64,000 nt of DNA from contig JAUPFV010000005.1 of assembly GCA_036936605.1 (NCBI GenBank), positions 154,133,195 through 154,197,194 on the forward strand, in the 5' to 3' direction. Below the pieces are notes generated by a model. The model was given only the letters and a program-made list of their open reading frames with translations. It had not been told where the DNA came from and searched no databases. The DNA is from Limnanthes douglasii subsp. nivea (lineage: Eukaryota > Streptophyta > Magnoliopsida > Brassicales > Limnanthaceae). Every line of letters starts with the position of its first letter. Within the stretch, counting starts at the first letter, position 1. Both the position numbers and the translations under genes were made by a program. This document shows positions 10,400 through 20,350 of the stretch, piece after piece.

Positions 10400-10641
10400 T
10401 ATTATCTTTAAACACAATTCACACGCACGCTTTGTATGTATAACTCTGAGAAAGTAAAACTGTGGTTTTTCTTCTTAATCAAATGCAACGTACAAAGGAA
10501 ATAAATAGGCAATAAACGACGTGGAAGCTACAAAATAGGATCCACTAATCACACTCCTCTTTTCACTCAACTACCTGTTACTTAACTTATTATAACTTAA
10601 ATAAATAAAACATGTTTAGATTAAATACATAAAATGCAACA
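10400..10641 (-). repeat. 5' LTR of copia element 1
   Basis: 242 bp, about 98% identical to the left LTR. On the element strand it begins TGTTGCATTTTATG and ends GATAATA, followed by the primer-binding site. The flanking duplication CAGTC is at 10642-10646. Confidence 0.95.
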
Positions 10642-10977
10642 CAGTCGTGTCTTGCAATCAAATCGCAAGATTCTACACTGCTAAACACTCTTATAATTGA
10701 ATCACCAGTGCTGGAGCCCCCATCCGAGTTAAAGAGAGCAATTGAAAAGATAGTTGAATTCATCTTGAGAAACAGAAAACCGTTTGAGGAGGTGCTTGAC
10801 GAGCAAGATGTGATGCATGGAAGATTTCCCTTCCTATTGTCGTCCAACTTGCATCATACATATAACTAAACAGTTCTTCACAATGCTGAAGAGGCAAAAG
10901 TATCTGGCAAGGGATCTATCTTTGAGAATCACGACAAGGAACTACTGTATCAAGAGAAAGCAATATGGTATACAGCT
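10642..10977 (+). pseudogene. SWAP/SURP-domain splicing factor fragment
   Basis: A plus-strand frame starting at the target duplication has the features of a SURP (SWAP) module, the RNA-processing domain of plant SFSWAP-like splicing factors: PPSELKRAIEKIVEFILRN, then a short acidic helix, then HGRFPFLLSSNLHHTYN. A TAA at 10867-10869 interrupts the module where a lysine or similar residue is expected after the Tyr pair. The same frame then continues sensibly (VLHNAEEAKVSGKGSIF) to a GT dinucleotide at 10978, a plausible 5' splice site. It is a broken exon or a captured gene fragment. The family is recognised from the K-I-V-E-F and F-x-F-L blocks. The gene itself is not complete here. Confidence 0.7.
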
Positions 10978-11430
10978 TGTATAGAAACTTTCGGCTTCAT
11001 AACTATGGTTTTTTAACGTCTTAGGCGCCGCGTAAAAGCATGAACTTGAAATTATGCTGTTATGTCTATTCTTTCACGCGAGTTTGGGTTTTCTTCAAGA
11101 TCTTTACGACATTTTTGCTGCAATACCAAGCACTCTCGTGGAGCAGATACGCACAATTGAATTGTTCTTACCCTAAGCCAAGTGAAGATAATCGTTACTC
11201 ACTCTGTGGTCACTGGTGTGAAGTGGAATGAAAAAAAGGAGGCCTTAAGGTCTACTCCAGGATACAATAGATGAATCTGAGTATTTGGCAGTTGCTGCTG
11301 TAAAATACTTTGTTTGCATGTGCTTTATTCTCCAAGCAATGGGCTATATAAGCACAAGCTTTCTGTGACGCTCGTGTGTAAAAAATCATCAATTGTAGTG
11401 TCAAAGAATCTAATATTTCATGGTCTTAGC
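10978..11430. other. intron-like or unrecognised sequence
   Basis: The stretch follows the SWAP exon remnant. A plus frame at 11120-11230 (WSRYAQLNCSYPKPSEDNRY) is open but not recognised, and another frame there reads AAIPSTLVEQIRTIELFLP. Neither matches a family I can name. Confidence 0.3.
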
Positions 11431-11676
11431 AAACACAAATATTTTCTAATGGATTTATTGATAGAAAAGGAAGTTCCACTGGAGAATGTACCAGTTTCCG
11501 CAAAGGTGGCTGAGATCTCTTTGACTATTCCTGGTATAAGGTATGTAGTTGACACTGGAAAAGAAAATGAAGAGCTGGAAGAACTGGCACTGACCACTGC
11601 ATATTCACAACATCCCGTAAAGCATGCATCAGATGAGATCCAGATAAGAATTATCAAGGCCTCACAGTTAGTATGA
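11431..11676 (+). pseudogene. fragment with DEAH-box RNA helicase motif V
   Basis: The frame contains KVAEISLTIPGIRYVVDTGK (about 11497-11556). This matches motif V and its flank in DEAH-box RNA helicases, where the usual form is T-N-[IV]-A-E-[TI]-S-L-T-I-x-G-I-x-Y-V-V-D. The first two residues of the motif (T-N) are replaced by A-K. Upstream and downstream of this block the sequence no longer resembles a helicase, and motif VI (QRAGRAGR) is missing. It is therefore a short fragment joined to other DNA, on the same strand as the SWAP fragment 0.5 kb before. Capture by a transposon, or decay of a rearranged gene, could explain it. Confidence 0.6.
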
Positions 11677-12199
11677 TCCTTTGCCAGTTGCACCACAGAG
11701 TTGCTCCCAGACTTGCACCCACCACCTGCTACACGAATAGCATAAAAATCCTCCTTAAATCCGGATAAGCTCTTTGTGTTTCAGTTTCAGTCTCACATAA
11801 TTCAAGCATGATCTTTTGAGTTAGGTAAACAAAACAGATATTCTGAACTTCAGAACCGACTTTTGGCAAAATATGGTCTTTCAGTTGCAGTCTCACATAC
11901 TTCCGCCTTACTGATTAGACAACACAAGAACAGCAGCAACTGTCAGCGAGGTTTTAGCACAGAACTAGAAGAATTTGAAGATGATGATTTTCACTCGCGG
12001 CCATGGTCTTCACTAACGTTGTGATATGCTGTGTGTACCAAAACAATCAATTTCTGTCAGGGTTTTTAACTGAGGGATATTGTTCTCGGAATACTTTGGA
12101 TTGTCGATGGAAGTGAGTCGGGATGGTGGTTTTATATTTTGGGATGTTTTTGGTATTTTTTTTTAAGGGTATTTGTGTTTTAATTTTATTGTTGCTGGT
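11677..12199. other. no gene recognised
   Basis: No open frame with a known domain. Two similar short stretches, CAGTCTCACATA, occur about 100 bp apart near 11790 and 11890. The stretch ends in T-runs near 12150 just before the first AAATCGCG octamer of the MULE. Confidence 0.4.
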
Positions 12200-12210
12200 T
12201 TCGTAGTACT

Positions 12211-12416
12211 AAATCGCGTCATTTATTATTTTATAAATCGCAACCTTACGGAGTAGTTGGCCAAAAATCTGTATTAGTATGTAAAATCGCATGATCAAAA
12301 TAATAAATAAAATGGCGTTGTATTGCTATCATATACACGTAAATCGCGTAGTGTTATTATCGTATAACATGTAAGTCGCACTTTTGACTTGTAAGCCGAA
12401 AATCGCGAGATAAATA
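12211..12416. repeat. AAATCGCG octamer cluster 1
   Basis: AAATCGCG or one-base variants occur near 12211, 12235, 12284, 12340, 12372 and 12410, spaced roughly 25-55 bp, at the left side of the MULE. The same octamer recurs through the whole element in one orientation. Clusters of short subterminal motifs bind transposases in some DNA transposons. That role here is only inferred. Confidence 0.75.
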
Positions 12417-12609
12417 ATATATTCGTATGCGATACATTGCCTAGTATGTGTACCATATAACTTATAAATAGCATGATTATGATTTGACTTGCAATATTTA
12501 TCGTTGGACGGAAAAAATACATAGTGGATTAGAGGACTACATGTACCTGTAAAACAATCTAAAAATCAACAAACAAAGACCGAACATGTATGAGAAATCG
12601 AAGGAGACA

Positions 12610-14170
12610 AATCACTATTACAAGCCAAAACAAAGCTAGAAGTACTATCCCATACCGGAATAGTAGAAGACGTACCACCAGCAGGTCTAGATGAAGCTGA
12701 ATGTTTTGATCTACCAACCCTTGATGATACTTTTGAACTCTATACCCAATCATTTTTTTAATGAAGTTGATAAGGCTGAGGCTATTCACAACAGTGTAGG
12801 TAAAAATGTTGGTTCTAGCGGATCTAAAATTGGTTTACATAAAACATCTCTAATGATAAGAGGATAATTGTACTATTAAACATAAAACGAAAAAAAATGA
12901 TTTGGTTATTATGTAAAACCAAGTTATATATATAACAGGTAGTAGTGGATGGATATCCAAATTGGAAATTATTATCTCAGACACAACCAGGAAAAGTTGG
13001 TAATGAAGTTTGAGGGTGTGAAGTAACCACAAAAAAGTTAATAGTTGTGACCAAATACCACAAGGTCCTTTTAATACAAACAGTAGAAGACCAGGAAGAT
13101 CCTGAAGTGTGGTTTTTACCACAATCAGAGTTCTCATTCAGGTGCAACATTAGTGTGAGTGAGATAATGTAACCAGCATACGAAGGGGAACTAGACTACA
13201 AGGTAAACTAATCATTTTGAAAAGAATCACAATTCATTTACAACTACTTTGTTAAATAACTTGTGATTAGTTATAAATCACCACCTCTAATTTCAAAAAT
13301 TATTGATGCGTGAATATATAAGCTGCTTAAAGAATCAAATTGGCAAGTACCTTTTAAAGGGTTAGATAACAAGTACAATTCAAAATTCAGCGCTATTCAA
13401 ATCTTTGGGATTGCCACGGTGAGTATAGTTGGTTGAAATAGTCCTTGTTATAGACACAATTATTCATTTATTGACCCTACTTATTGTAGCAAAAACTTGC
13501 ACTGAAAGAAGATATGTCAAATATCGTTGACGGAGTATTCAAAAAATGAGGTGGGACACGTTTGATAAAAGAGAATGGAAATAAATCAAGTGGAGAGGCA
13601 TTGGTAAGTTGCTTGTATTTTGACCATATATCGGGCAATAATATTATGTAAATCGCGCGATATTGAAGCATTGAAATATATTTTGTAAATCGCAATCTGT
13701 AAGTGTATAGTAAATCGCGATTGTTATATATGAAATCACGCGAAGTAGTCAAATGGATATCAATGGATAAATCAAGTGGCGTATGTGTGCCTAAAATCGC
13801 GTAGTTGGACCATGTAATTGGTGCAACTAAGTATGCTGATATTTGTACCATTACGTGCTTTAGTAATAGGGATATTGCACCGTTTTTTTAACAAATTTCC
13901 TAATAATCTCTGTATCCTACAACTGTCATATTGTATGAAGATAAAATATATCCCGCGAGTGAAGAATGGATACGAAGTTAAAGCTGTAAGAGATATACCG
14001 CAGCAAAATGATAAATCACTTGACTGCGGAGTTTTTTTTGCGAGTACGTTAAATACATTATTCACAACGGGTTTGTAGCCGAGAAGTATAGCAAAGGTAT
14101 GTCGGCTCGAACACGAATACAAATGTTCAATCGTTTCCTAAATGATAAAAATACTAACTGTATCTGGTAG
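12610..14170 (+). pseudogene. Ulp1/C48 SUMO-protease-like gene of the MULE, with introns
   Basis: The C-terminal exon carries KAVRDIPQQNDKSLDCGVFF, the Q-x-x-x-x-DCG catalytic-cysteine block of C48 (Ulp1) peptidases, with the oxyanion-type Gln and the Cys in place. After a one-base shift in the T8 run at 14032-14039 it continues EYVKYIIHNGFVAEKYSKG to TAG 14168-14170. Two upstream phase-0 exons have canonical AG/GT borders: 13323-13418 (32 codons) and 13490-13603 (38 codons, one TGA). A further frame at 12613-12860 reads DVPPAGLDEAECFDL and shifts at a T7 run. The catalytic His region was not found. Ulp1 enzymes cleave SUMO conjugates, but MULE-borne copies have no established substrate. It is probably inactive because of two frameshifts and one stop. 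Confidence 0.65.
13639..13806. repeat. AAATCGCG octamer cluster 2, inside an intron
   Basis: Matches near 13652, 13688, 13712 and 13795 (AAATCGCG or AAATCGCA), plus AAATCACGCG near 13733, lie between the exon ending at 13603 and the DCG exon. The motif therefore sits in a putative intron of the Ulp1-like gene. Confidence 0.7.
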
Positions 14171-14490
14171 TTTGCTTTATTTATTAAAAATGTTTTTTGG
14201 TACGTTTGTTAAATGAAAAGTAAGTTGATGTAATTCATTTTAGTTGTAGTAATAGGTCGTTTTTTTGTTGTTGTTAAAGAGTACACTCAACAAACTCAAT
14301 TTGTGCGCAATTACTAAAGTGTTGAACTGTTTGGTGATAATTCGAATTTATTGATATTTGTCGATGTAAATTGCATCATACATTTTAATTGAACACTAAA
14401 ATCGTGATTCCTATGATCTTTTCATATCTATCATGTCTATTTTGAACAAGTCGCGCGAAACCAAAGTGTATAGAATTTGCTATATTGGCG

Positions 14491-14600
14491 CCTAAATATT
14501 TGGCCTGAATTAAACTTCCCCGCCTAAATATTTGGCCTTAATTAAACTTGTCCACCAAAATATTTGGCCTTAACTAAAGTTGCTCGTCTAAATATTGACC
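14491..14600. repeat. 32-bp tandem repeat, 3.5 copies
   Basis: Units start at 14491, 14523, 14555 and 14587, all 32 bp apart. The consensus starts CCTAAATATTTGGCCTTAAT and ends TAAACTTGC. The array lies upstream of the small ORF at 14.7-15.1 kb and could be part of its promoter. TATA-like TTATATAA follows at about 14645. Confidence 0.85.
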
Positions 14601-14824
14601 ATCCAAGAAAGACCCACCAATGTTTGTCAGCTACTTTATATCCCTTATATAACCTTACATACTTGGACCTAGAATGTGAAGTATAACCTTACACACATCT
14701 TATAAACAGATCAACGTTTTAGTATGAATTAGGGCGTGGAAGAAGACCGATATTTGCTTCAAGCGGTCAAATACTTTAGGAGAACTAATACCGATTAAAC
14801 GACTAACCCTTTTTTGATAAGGTA

Positions 14825-15094
14825 TTGTGTCAGATGTATTTTGAATACGGACGAATTGGATTTACAGTTCCTCATTCTCGAAGCTGGGAAGAAGTGGCAT
14901 CTAGGTACTATCAACTAAAATCTGAACCTTTGCTTCTCGTCTCTGACTTTTTTTATGCTTTGTGCGAAGAAGCGACATTCCTTTGGAAGTGGGAACTTGA
15001 TGAGCCGATTTGAAGAGACATCATTTTTTATTTGAAGGACAGAATTGCAGAGAAAGAATATGCGTTAGCTAATTGCTTACCGGTTGACGATTAA
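14825..15094 (+). pseudogene. unidentified small MULE ORF with in-frame TGA
   Basis: From ATG 14834 (or an earlier TTG-type start at 14825) the frame codes for about 60 residues: MYFEYGRIGFTVPHSRSWEE..., then LVSDFFYALCEEATFLWKWE, to TGA 15011-15013. The same frame then continues RDIIFYLKDRIAEKEYALAN to TAA 15092-15094, so the TGA may be a mutated CGA. The sequence before the start ends TGTCAG, a possible 3' splice site, and a frame at 14736-14790 (GVEEDRYLLQAVKYFRRTN) could be a first exon. No family is recognised. It lies between the Ulp1-like gene and the acidic ORF on the same strand. Confidence 0.4.
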
Positions 15095-16130
15095 AAATTT
15101 CAATTATTATTCTTCTAAACCATGAGGATTTGTGAATCAAGTCATATGTATGTTTTTTCCAATATTGTTCTATTTGGTAATAGCTTATTATTGGTATAAT
15201 AAAGGTTGTTCATGTAATGTTTCTTTCGAATTTGGATGTTTGAAACTTAAAAATTAGGTTAAAACTAAACATTATCTACACTCGCATGAACCATTAGGTA
15301 TAACGTGCGGTGTATATCAAGGAATGGGTACATAAATCGCGTAGATCGTAAACTAGGTCGTATAAAAATCGCGTAAGGCTATATATTCAATCATAAAATT
15401 GACTTTATAATTCAAAATTAATCGGGAATTCATAAAACATGAATAAATTGCATAAACCATATATCAGTGAACATAATATAACGTGAGATGGTAATATTCA
15501 ATGAGGGAATCACGTAAACGGTAAACAAAATCAAATTGCGTTCCACTTGTAAAGTAATTCGCATGATGACATAAGTTACTTTATTATGAAATTTAAAGAC
15601 GCTCTAATAATCAATAAGATAAATGGTGTTGCTTTTGTAGATGAAGAGTAAATAGAGACCCCTCATACATGCTTAATATTGCTAGTCCATCTATGATTAT
15701 GTAAATTAAAAAAGATGGATACACTGCAAATCGCGTTATATGGTACATCTTTGTATAAATCGGGATGCTAATAATTAGATAGTCACTGAATACGCTTTGT
15801 CTTACTCATTCAAATCGCCTAAATTAATATGGACCTTGGTAAATGTGATTACAACGTAAAACGCGCTTCATATTGATGATAGAAAAGACAAGAAGCCATA
15901 TTTTTGTGTCAATAATGTAATGATTTATATTAAGCTTAATTTTTCATTGGTTAAGTTATTGCATGACTCGGCGTAGGTATATATATTATGATCACGGTTA
16001 CAATAAATACACAACTAATTAGAAATAGATTTTTGAATATAAATAATAGTAGGTTTTGTTTAATTTTTTCGCCCAAACACGGAATCTCTTCGTATTATAC
16101 AAAAAACTTTTCTCAGTCTCTTTAAAAAAC

Positions 16131-16495
16131 ATGAGCAGTTCCTCTGCAGACTCCTACAGTTACACATCTTCTGACAGTGGTTATTCCAATGGGACTAAAA
16201 ACATATGGTACTACAAGCGCTCCAGTATGTCGGGGAATTCGTCTGATGAGTCCGAATATGAGTACTTGGTGGCGTATTCATCATATGATGACTATGATTC
16301 AGTTGACTCGGGGTCGTTTCCTGACTACTATTCCGACGAGGAGGAGCTTCCCAAACGCAAATAGATAGAGACTCCTAGGCAGTAGACGATGAGAATGATG
16401 CAGATAATGAGATGGAAACCGACGATAAAGATTACGATGAAGATCAAGACGAGGAGGATGAAGATGAAGAGGAAGACGACTCTTCTAATGATTAA
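16131..16495 (+). pseudogene. unidentified Ser/Tyr-rich, acidic-tailed ORF of the MULE
   Basis: ATG 16131 opens a frame of 77 codons to TAG 16362-16364. It is rich in Ser, Tyr and Asp: SSSSADSYSYTSSDSGYS near the start, SSYDDYDSVDSGSFPDYY later, and DEEELPKRK at the end. In a second frame, 16382-16495 codes for an almost pure Asp/Glu tail (DDENDADNEMETDD... EEEDDSSND) ending at TAA. One frameshift or a small intron would join them into about 120 residues. Such a low-complexity acidic protein has no assigned function. It converges on the transposase gene, a position where MuDR-type elements can carry a second gene. Confidence 0.45.
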
Positions 16496-16539
16496 AGAGT
16501 ATGTAGTTGTGTCTGTTTCTTTTTTTTGGAATTAAACCC

Positions 16540-16566
16540 CGCATACCCTATAGTATGCGTTTTTTT
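16540..16566 (+). other. hairpin followed by T-run between convergent MULE genes
   Basis: CGCATAC (16540-16546) and GTATGCG (16553-16559) form a perfect 7-bp stem with a 6-base loop, followed by seven Ts. It lies just after the acidic ORF and before the end of the convergent transposase gene. In a plant nucleus this is not a known terminator type. It may mark a 3' end or be chance. Confidence 0.4.
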
Positions 16567-16849
16567 GTTAGGGTTAAGTATCTTGAATTACTCGATAAAT
16601 CGTGTTTTGGAATAAGCTAACAATCCCATGTTATGTTAACAAAATGATTAACGAATCACGACCTCATGGAGGCTAACAATCGCATTGTTGGAATCAAATT
16701 AGTTCAAGAAAAACAAAACGTTTGGTTACAGTATATAAATAGGAAAACGGAAATAACAGAGTATTCAGCTGAATCGCGTCATCTATGCTGGAAGTTGGCG
16801 TTGAGATGCAAACTCAAACATCCTTAAAATCGCATGAACCAGTCATAGT

Positions 16850-19103
16850 TATAGTGGGATATCACACGTCCTCCTATTATGTCCTTATTGAAAAAAACGG
16901 CCACAACGCAACTGGCTCGATGGCACTTCTCCCATAGACATAAACTACTTTTCCCTTGAACTTCCAGCTCGTCTTTTAATGTTAGGAAGAAGAACAACCG
17001 GTTCGTCAAAATCATTAGAGGATGATTTTTCACCAAAATCGGTTATTACCGGTATGCTAAAAGAATAAATGGACCTACAATTCCCCACCGTGAAGAATGG
17101 CTCTATCAACGTTATAGGATCTTTGTTACTCGAAGTTATTGTTGCTAATGAGTGAAGACATGGAAAACACTCCAGTTGCAAAGACCCTCACGAACACTTA
17201 AAATCAAGCATGTTGACAACCATAACGGGTTCAGAATAAACTTGAAATGAACCAACAGAAGACTTAGATACCACCCACATTCGACCAAATAGAACATTAT
17301 CCTTAAACTGCTTTCCATACTCGAGGCATAAGTAAGTATTCCAGCTAAGCCCCTCTGAATAACGTCTTGAAATCTGATTCATTAGCACGACTCTAATCTT
17401 GTCTATTATTTCGACAATTGGTAGATTACAAAGCTTCTTATTCTGATTGTTAAAGGATTCAGCGGCTGATGATGCCATTGCACCATAATGTTTCCCTATA
17501 ACAAAAGCCTGAGCGTACTTATCCGGAGGTAAATGGTGAACGAATTTCTTTATCTTACTACTTCCTCTACATAAAATCTTTAAAAATCTGTGATTAAAAC
17601 GTTCTACTATGGGAGCATAAGCACAACTTTTAAACAACTTCAACATCTTATTTTTAAAATCTCGGTTAGTGTATTCAAGAGTAGACCTCAAATTGTTAAG
17701 GAGATGATTTATACAGTAAGTATGAAAGCAGTTTAGATAAACAACGGAAACACCATTAATAATACGAGAGTGTCGGTCGAAAATAAAATTTATTTGACGG
17801 TTTAACAAATGAAGTTTAAGACTTCCCATGAACCATAGCAAGTTATCAGAATCTTTACCACCAAAAATACCAAAAGAAACAAGAAACATACTTGCAACAT
17901 ATAAATAGTTGGATGGAGTCCATCACTATTTTGTATCGAAACATTGAATGGAATGATAGGTCGTATTCTCAAAATCACTTGCAAAATCGCGTGGCCAACT
18001 AGTTTTATTAATTTGCTAATCGCTTAGATTTATAAATCGCGTGATTGGCTAAATTGTATATAAAAATCGCATTGGAAAAATTCCATGTTTAAAAATTTGT
18101 TTTAACCCGTTGTAAATCGCGTGATCTAGTGGCTTTAATAAACACAGTAAACTAAGAAACGCAATAAGGGAAAAAAATAACCGTTATTGCCATCATTTGC
18201 CACTGTCGATAACAATACACCCCCATGCTATCCGGTTAAATGTGTACCATCTACATATAGCAATGGTAGGCATGAGTGAAAGCCTTGAATACACGATCCA
18301 AATGCTACAAAACAGTTCCTGAAGACATTACCAAAACCAACCTCCAAATGGCGATTAGTAGTAATGTCTCAACTTTTTAATTTTTTAAAGTAAGCATTCA
18401 GCAAGCTAAACTAAGTATTACTATCTCCAAAAACTTCGCTCCTTGTCTTCTCTAAAGCATTCCACAAGAGACGGTAATAGATGTCTAAACCATAGTCTTG
18501 TTTGATAGTAGACTGAATAGTTTTCACCGTTATGGAATGACATGTCATACTTGATTCGTACATTTCATTGGCAATCAAATCAAATGTCAAATGTCTACTT
18601 TTTTATGTGGATAAAATAGGGCTACATATATGGCTTTCCACAAATCGCTTGATCATCATTAAACTGGTGCTGGAATCAATTAATGCATGAATTCGCCAAT
18701 TACAACCATCAGAATATTTGTTGACACAGTAAGCAGTGATCTTAATAGATGTATTATGCATATACTTGAAAGCAACACCACGCTCTAAAGCATATCAGCA
18801 TAACGCTAACCTTAAACCTGCTCCACCATCAGCAAAAGTCTGACCAACACCTGTGATAGCATCAACCCAACCAGTAGTAGCGAAATATCTTTTTTTACTA
18901 CCCGAATTGATTAAAACATTACTACTCTCCCCACTTAATAGTTGATTCTGACAGGGTTCTCCCAAGCTTATACTAGGCTGTTTGCGCATGTCATCCGACC
19001 CTTTATAAACTATTTGTTGTATAATAAAGAAGCTAACCCTTTTCAGACGCTCAAAATCAAGATAGACAACTAAACCTATGAAATCCGTATCATTATTGAA
19101 CAA
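16850..19103 (-). pseudogene. MULE transposase (MuDR type), degenerate
   Basis: Read on the minus strand. A MuDR-type N-terminal part with a Cys/Trp zinc-binding block lies near 18790-18600 (CVNKYSDGCNWRIHALI). The catalytic domain follows at 18300-17300: CLPLLYVDGTHL (first Asp), NFIFDRHSRIINGV (second Asp; usual form is ISDRH), then FNHRFLKIL and SSAAESFNNQNKK. A SWIM zinc finger is at 17190-17120 (FKCS...QLECFPCLHSLATI, with a frameshift between the two halves). Several stops and shifts break it. An intron-like insert with octamers separates the two catalytic blocks (17.9-18.19 kb). It would mobilise the element by cut-and-paste. This copy cannot make a full protein. Confidence 0.85.
17984..18125. 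repeat. AAATCGCG octamer cluster 3, inside the transposase gene
   Basis: AAATCGCG(TG) or AAATCGCA near 17984, 18034, 18064 and 18113, spaced 50, 30 and 49 bp, lie in a segment that interrupts the transposase frame (about 17895-18185) and probably was an intron. Further single copies lie near 15334, 15355, 15726, 16595, 16763, 16823, 18637, 19442 and 19466, and diverged ones at 19330-19500. Confidence 0.7.
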
Positions 19104-20072
19104 ACAGTTGTTTTAGTCACCGCATGAGTAGGTAATAGTATAACTACCTCTAACAAGATCATCATATCTACTTTCAACATAGTGTTGAAGAGTCTGAAAC
19201 TTTTCAAACTCGGTGAAAGGAACTATTGAGGACTGGTGGCCAAATTTGAAAATACAGAGTTTTAATTTAAACATCTATTGCACTGCATGGTAAAACAAAT
19301 TTGATTAATGAACCGTATAAAATATTAACTAGAATCGTGTGTCCTTGTGAAACAATTAACTAGAACTCGCATGATGTAAACAAGATCATGTATTCATTGT
19401 ACTAGAACTCGTGTAATGAAAAACGAATGAAATAAGTGTACGCAAATCGCTAGCCATATATGACCTAAAATCGTGTCGTTATGTAACTAAAAATACGGAA
19501 CGTGTTGAACATAACTAGTGTGAAACAATACTGCACTTAAAATCATAACTACAATGTCTATCTTAAAAGCGCACATATATTTTAATAACAATCGTATCTT
19601 CTCCAATAGAAAGAAATGTGAAAACCATATATACGATGCCATTAATGGCACTACAATAACTATTAAACTTCGAAAATAACTTAGTTATAACCTATATATA
19701 ACTGAAATCAGCTCAAGAACATGAAATTTACTCATGCTAAGAATTTGGTACTTGAAACAGCAAAGAACGTAACATTTCGTAAGGTACTAATAACTTGAAA
19801 ATTTAAAATCAATGGCGAAACCTTTACATTAGTCGATACAATTAACTTAAAAAAAACTTCACCAAGATGAAAACAACGATAACAGATGAAAACGTAACAT
19901 GAAGTTGAAAATATAGAGTTTTATGGCTTGAAGCTTCAACGGAGGTACCGAATGAATTTTGGCAGCCTAAAACGTGACATTGAACTGCTCACATGCCGGA
20001 AATTAGACTAGGAATGAATTCGAGATAAATGACGGTGAACTAGGGATTAGTTTGCCGGAAAATAGTCGTCTC

Positions 20073-20152
20073 TAAGGGTAGATGAGGTTTCTCTGAAAAT
20101 AATAGGGTGTCTGTAAGGGTAGATGAGGTTTCTCTGAAAATATTAGGGTATA
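20073..20152. repeat. 41-bp direct duplication near the MULE right end
   Basis: TAAGGGTAGATGAGGTTTCT and the following bases occur at 20073 and again at 20114, 41 bp apart, nearly identical. Confidence 0.85.
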
Positions 20153-20184
20153 TACTAAGACGGATTCAAATTTTGAATTTTGGG

Positions 20185-20350
20185 TAGAAAATACACTGAC
20201 CAAAATATGAGGGTAGTTGAGGGATAAAATAAAGATTGGGTATTGAAAATGAGCAATTTTGGTGAGAAGGGTGTTTAGTAGGCATATAAAATAGGTGGGG
20301 TACAAAATGATAATAAGATTGTTGAGAAGGTACTTAGTCTCACATTTCCC
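20185..20350. repeat. right terminal region of the MULE
   Basis: This stretch ends GAGAAGGTACTTAGT then CACATTTCCC. It matches 35390-35542 over its length, including TTTAGTAGGCAT, GGGGTACAAAATGATAATAAG (there CGGGTAC...TGATAATAAG) and the terminal ATTTCCC. In the second element the border is proven by target duplication and an empty site. The 9 bases after this end are TTAAAAAAA. No left partner was found. Confidence 0.7.

Larger units (their letters stand above)
5981..10641 (-). mobile_element. Ty1/copia LTR retrotransposon, nearly intact, young
   Basis: The element is 4661 bp, read on the minus strand. It has 242/243-bp LTRs that differ by 5 substitutions and one single-base indel, a 5-bp target duplication, a 12-base primer-binding site for initiator tRNA-Met, a purine tract, a 288-codon gag and a pol frame of about 1100 codons. 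Domain order is protease, integrase, RT, RNase H, as in copia. Low LTR divergence (about 2%) and open frames indicate a recent insertion. It landed inside a SWAP-domain gene fragment. One base in excess between gag and pol puts the two in different frames. Confidence 0.97.
12200..20350. mobile_element. large Mutator-like element with transposase and Ulp1-like gene (Kaonashi-type)
   Basis: This 8-kb unit holds a MuDR-type transposase pseudogene on the minus strand (16.85-19.1 kb), a plus-strand Ulp1/C48 protease-like gene (12.6-14.17 kb) and two small plus-strand ORFs. MULEs carrying an Ulp1-like gene are known in plants as Kaonashi or KI-MULEs, so the pairing supports one element. The right end is placed at 20350 because the last 150 bp match the right end of the non-autonomous MULE at 33888-35542, whose border is fixed by a 9-bp target duplication. 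The left end was not found: no matching terminal repeat or duplicate of TTAAAAAAA was seen, so 12200 is only where the element-specific octamers start. Confidence 0.65.

Noticed and set aside
16540..16566. Rho-independent terminator
   Set aside because: The hairpin plus T-run looks right, but this is nuclear plant DNA where such a signal is not used by RNA polymerase II.
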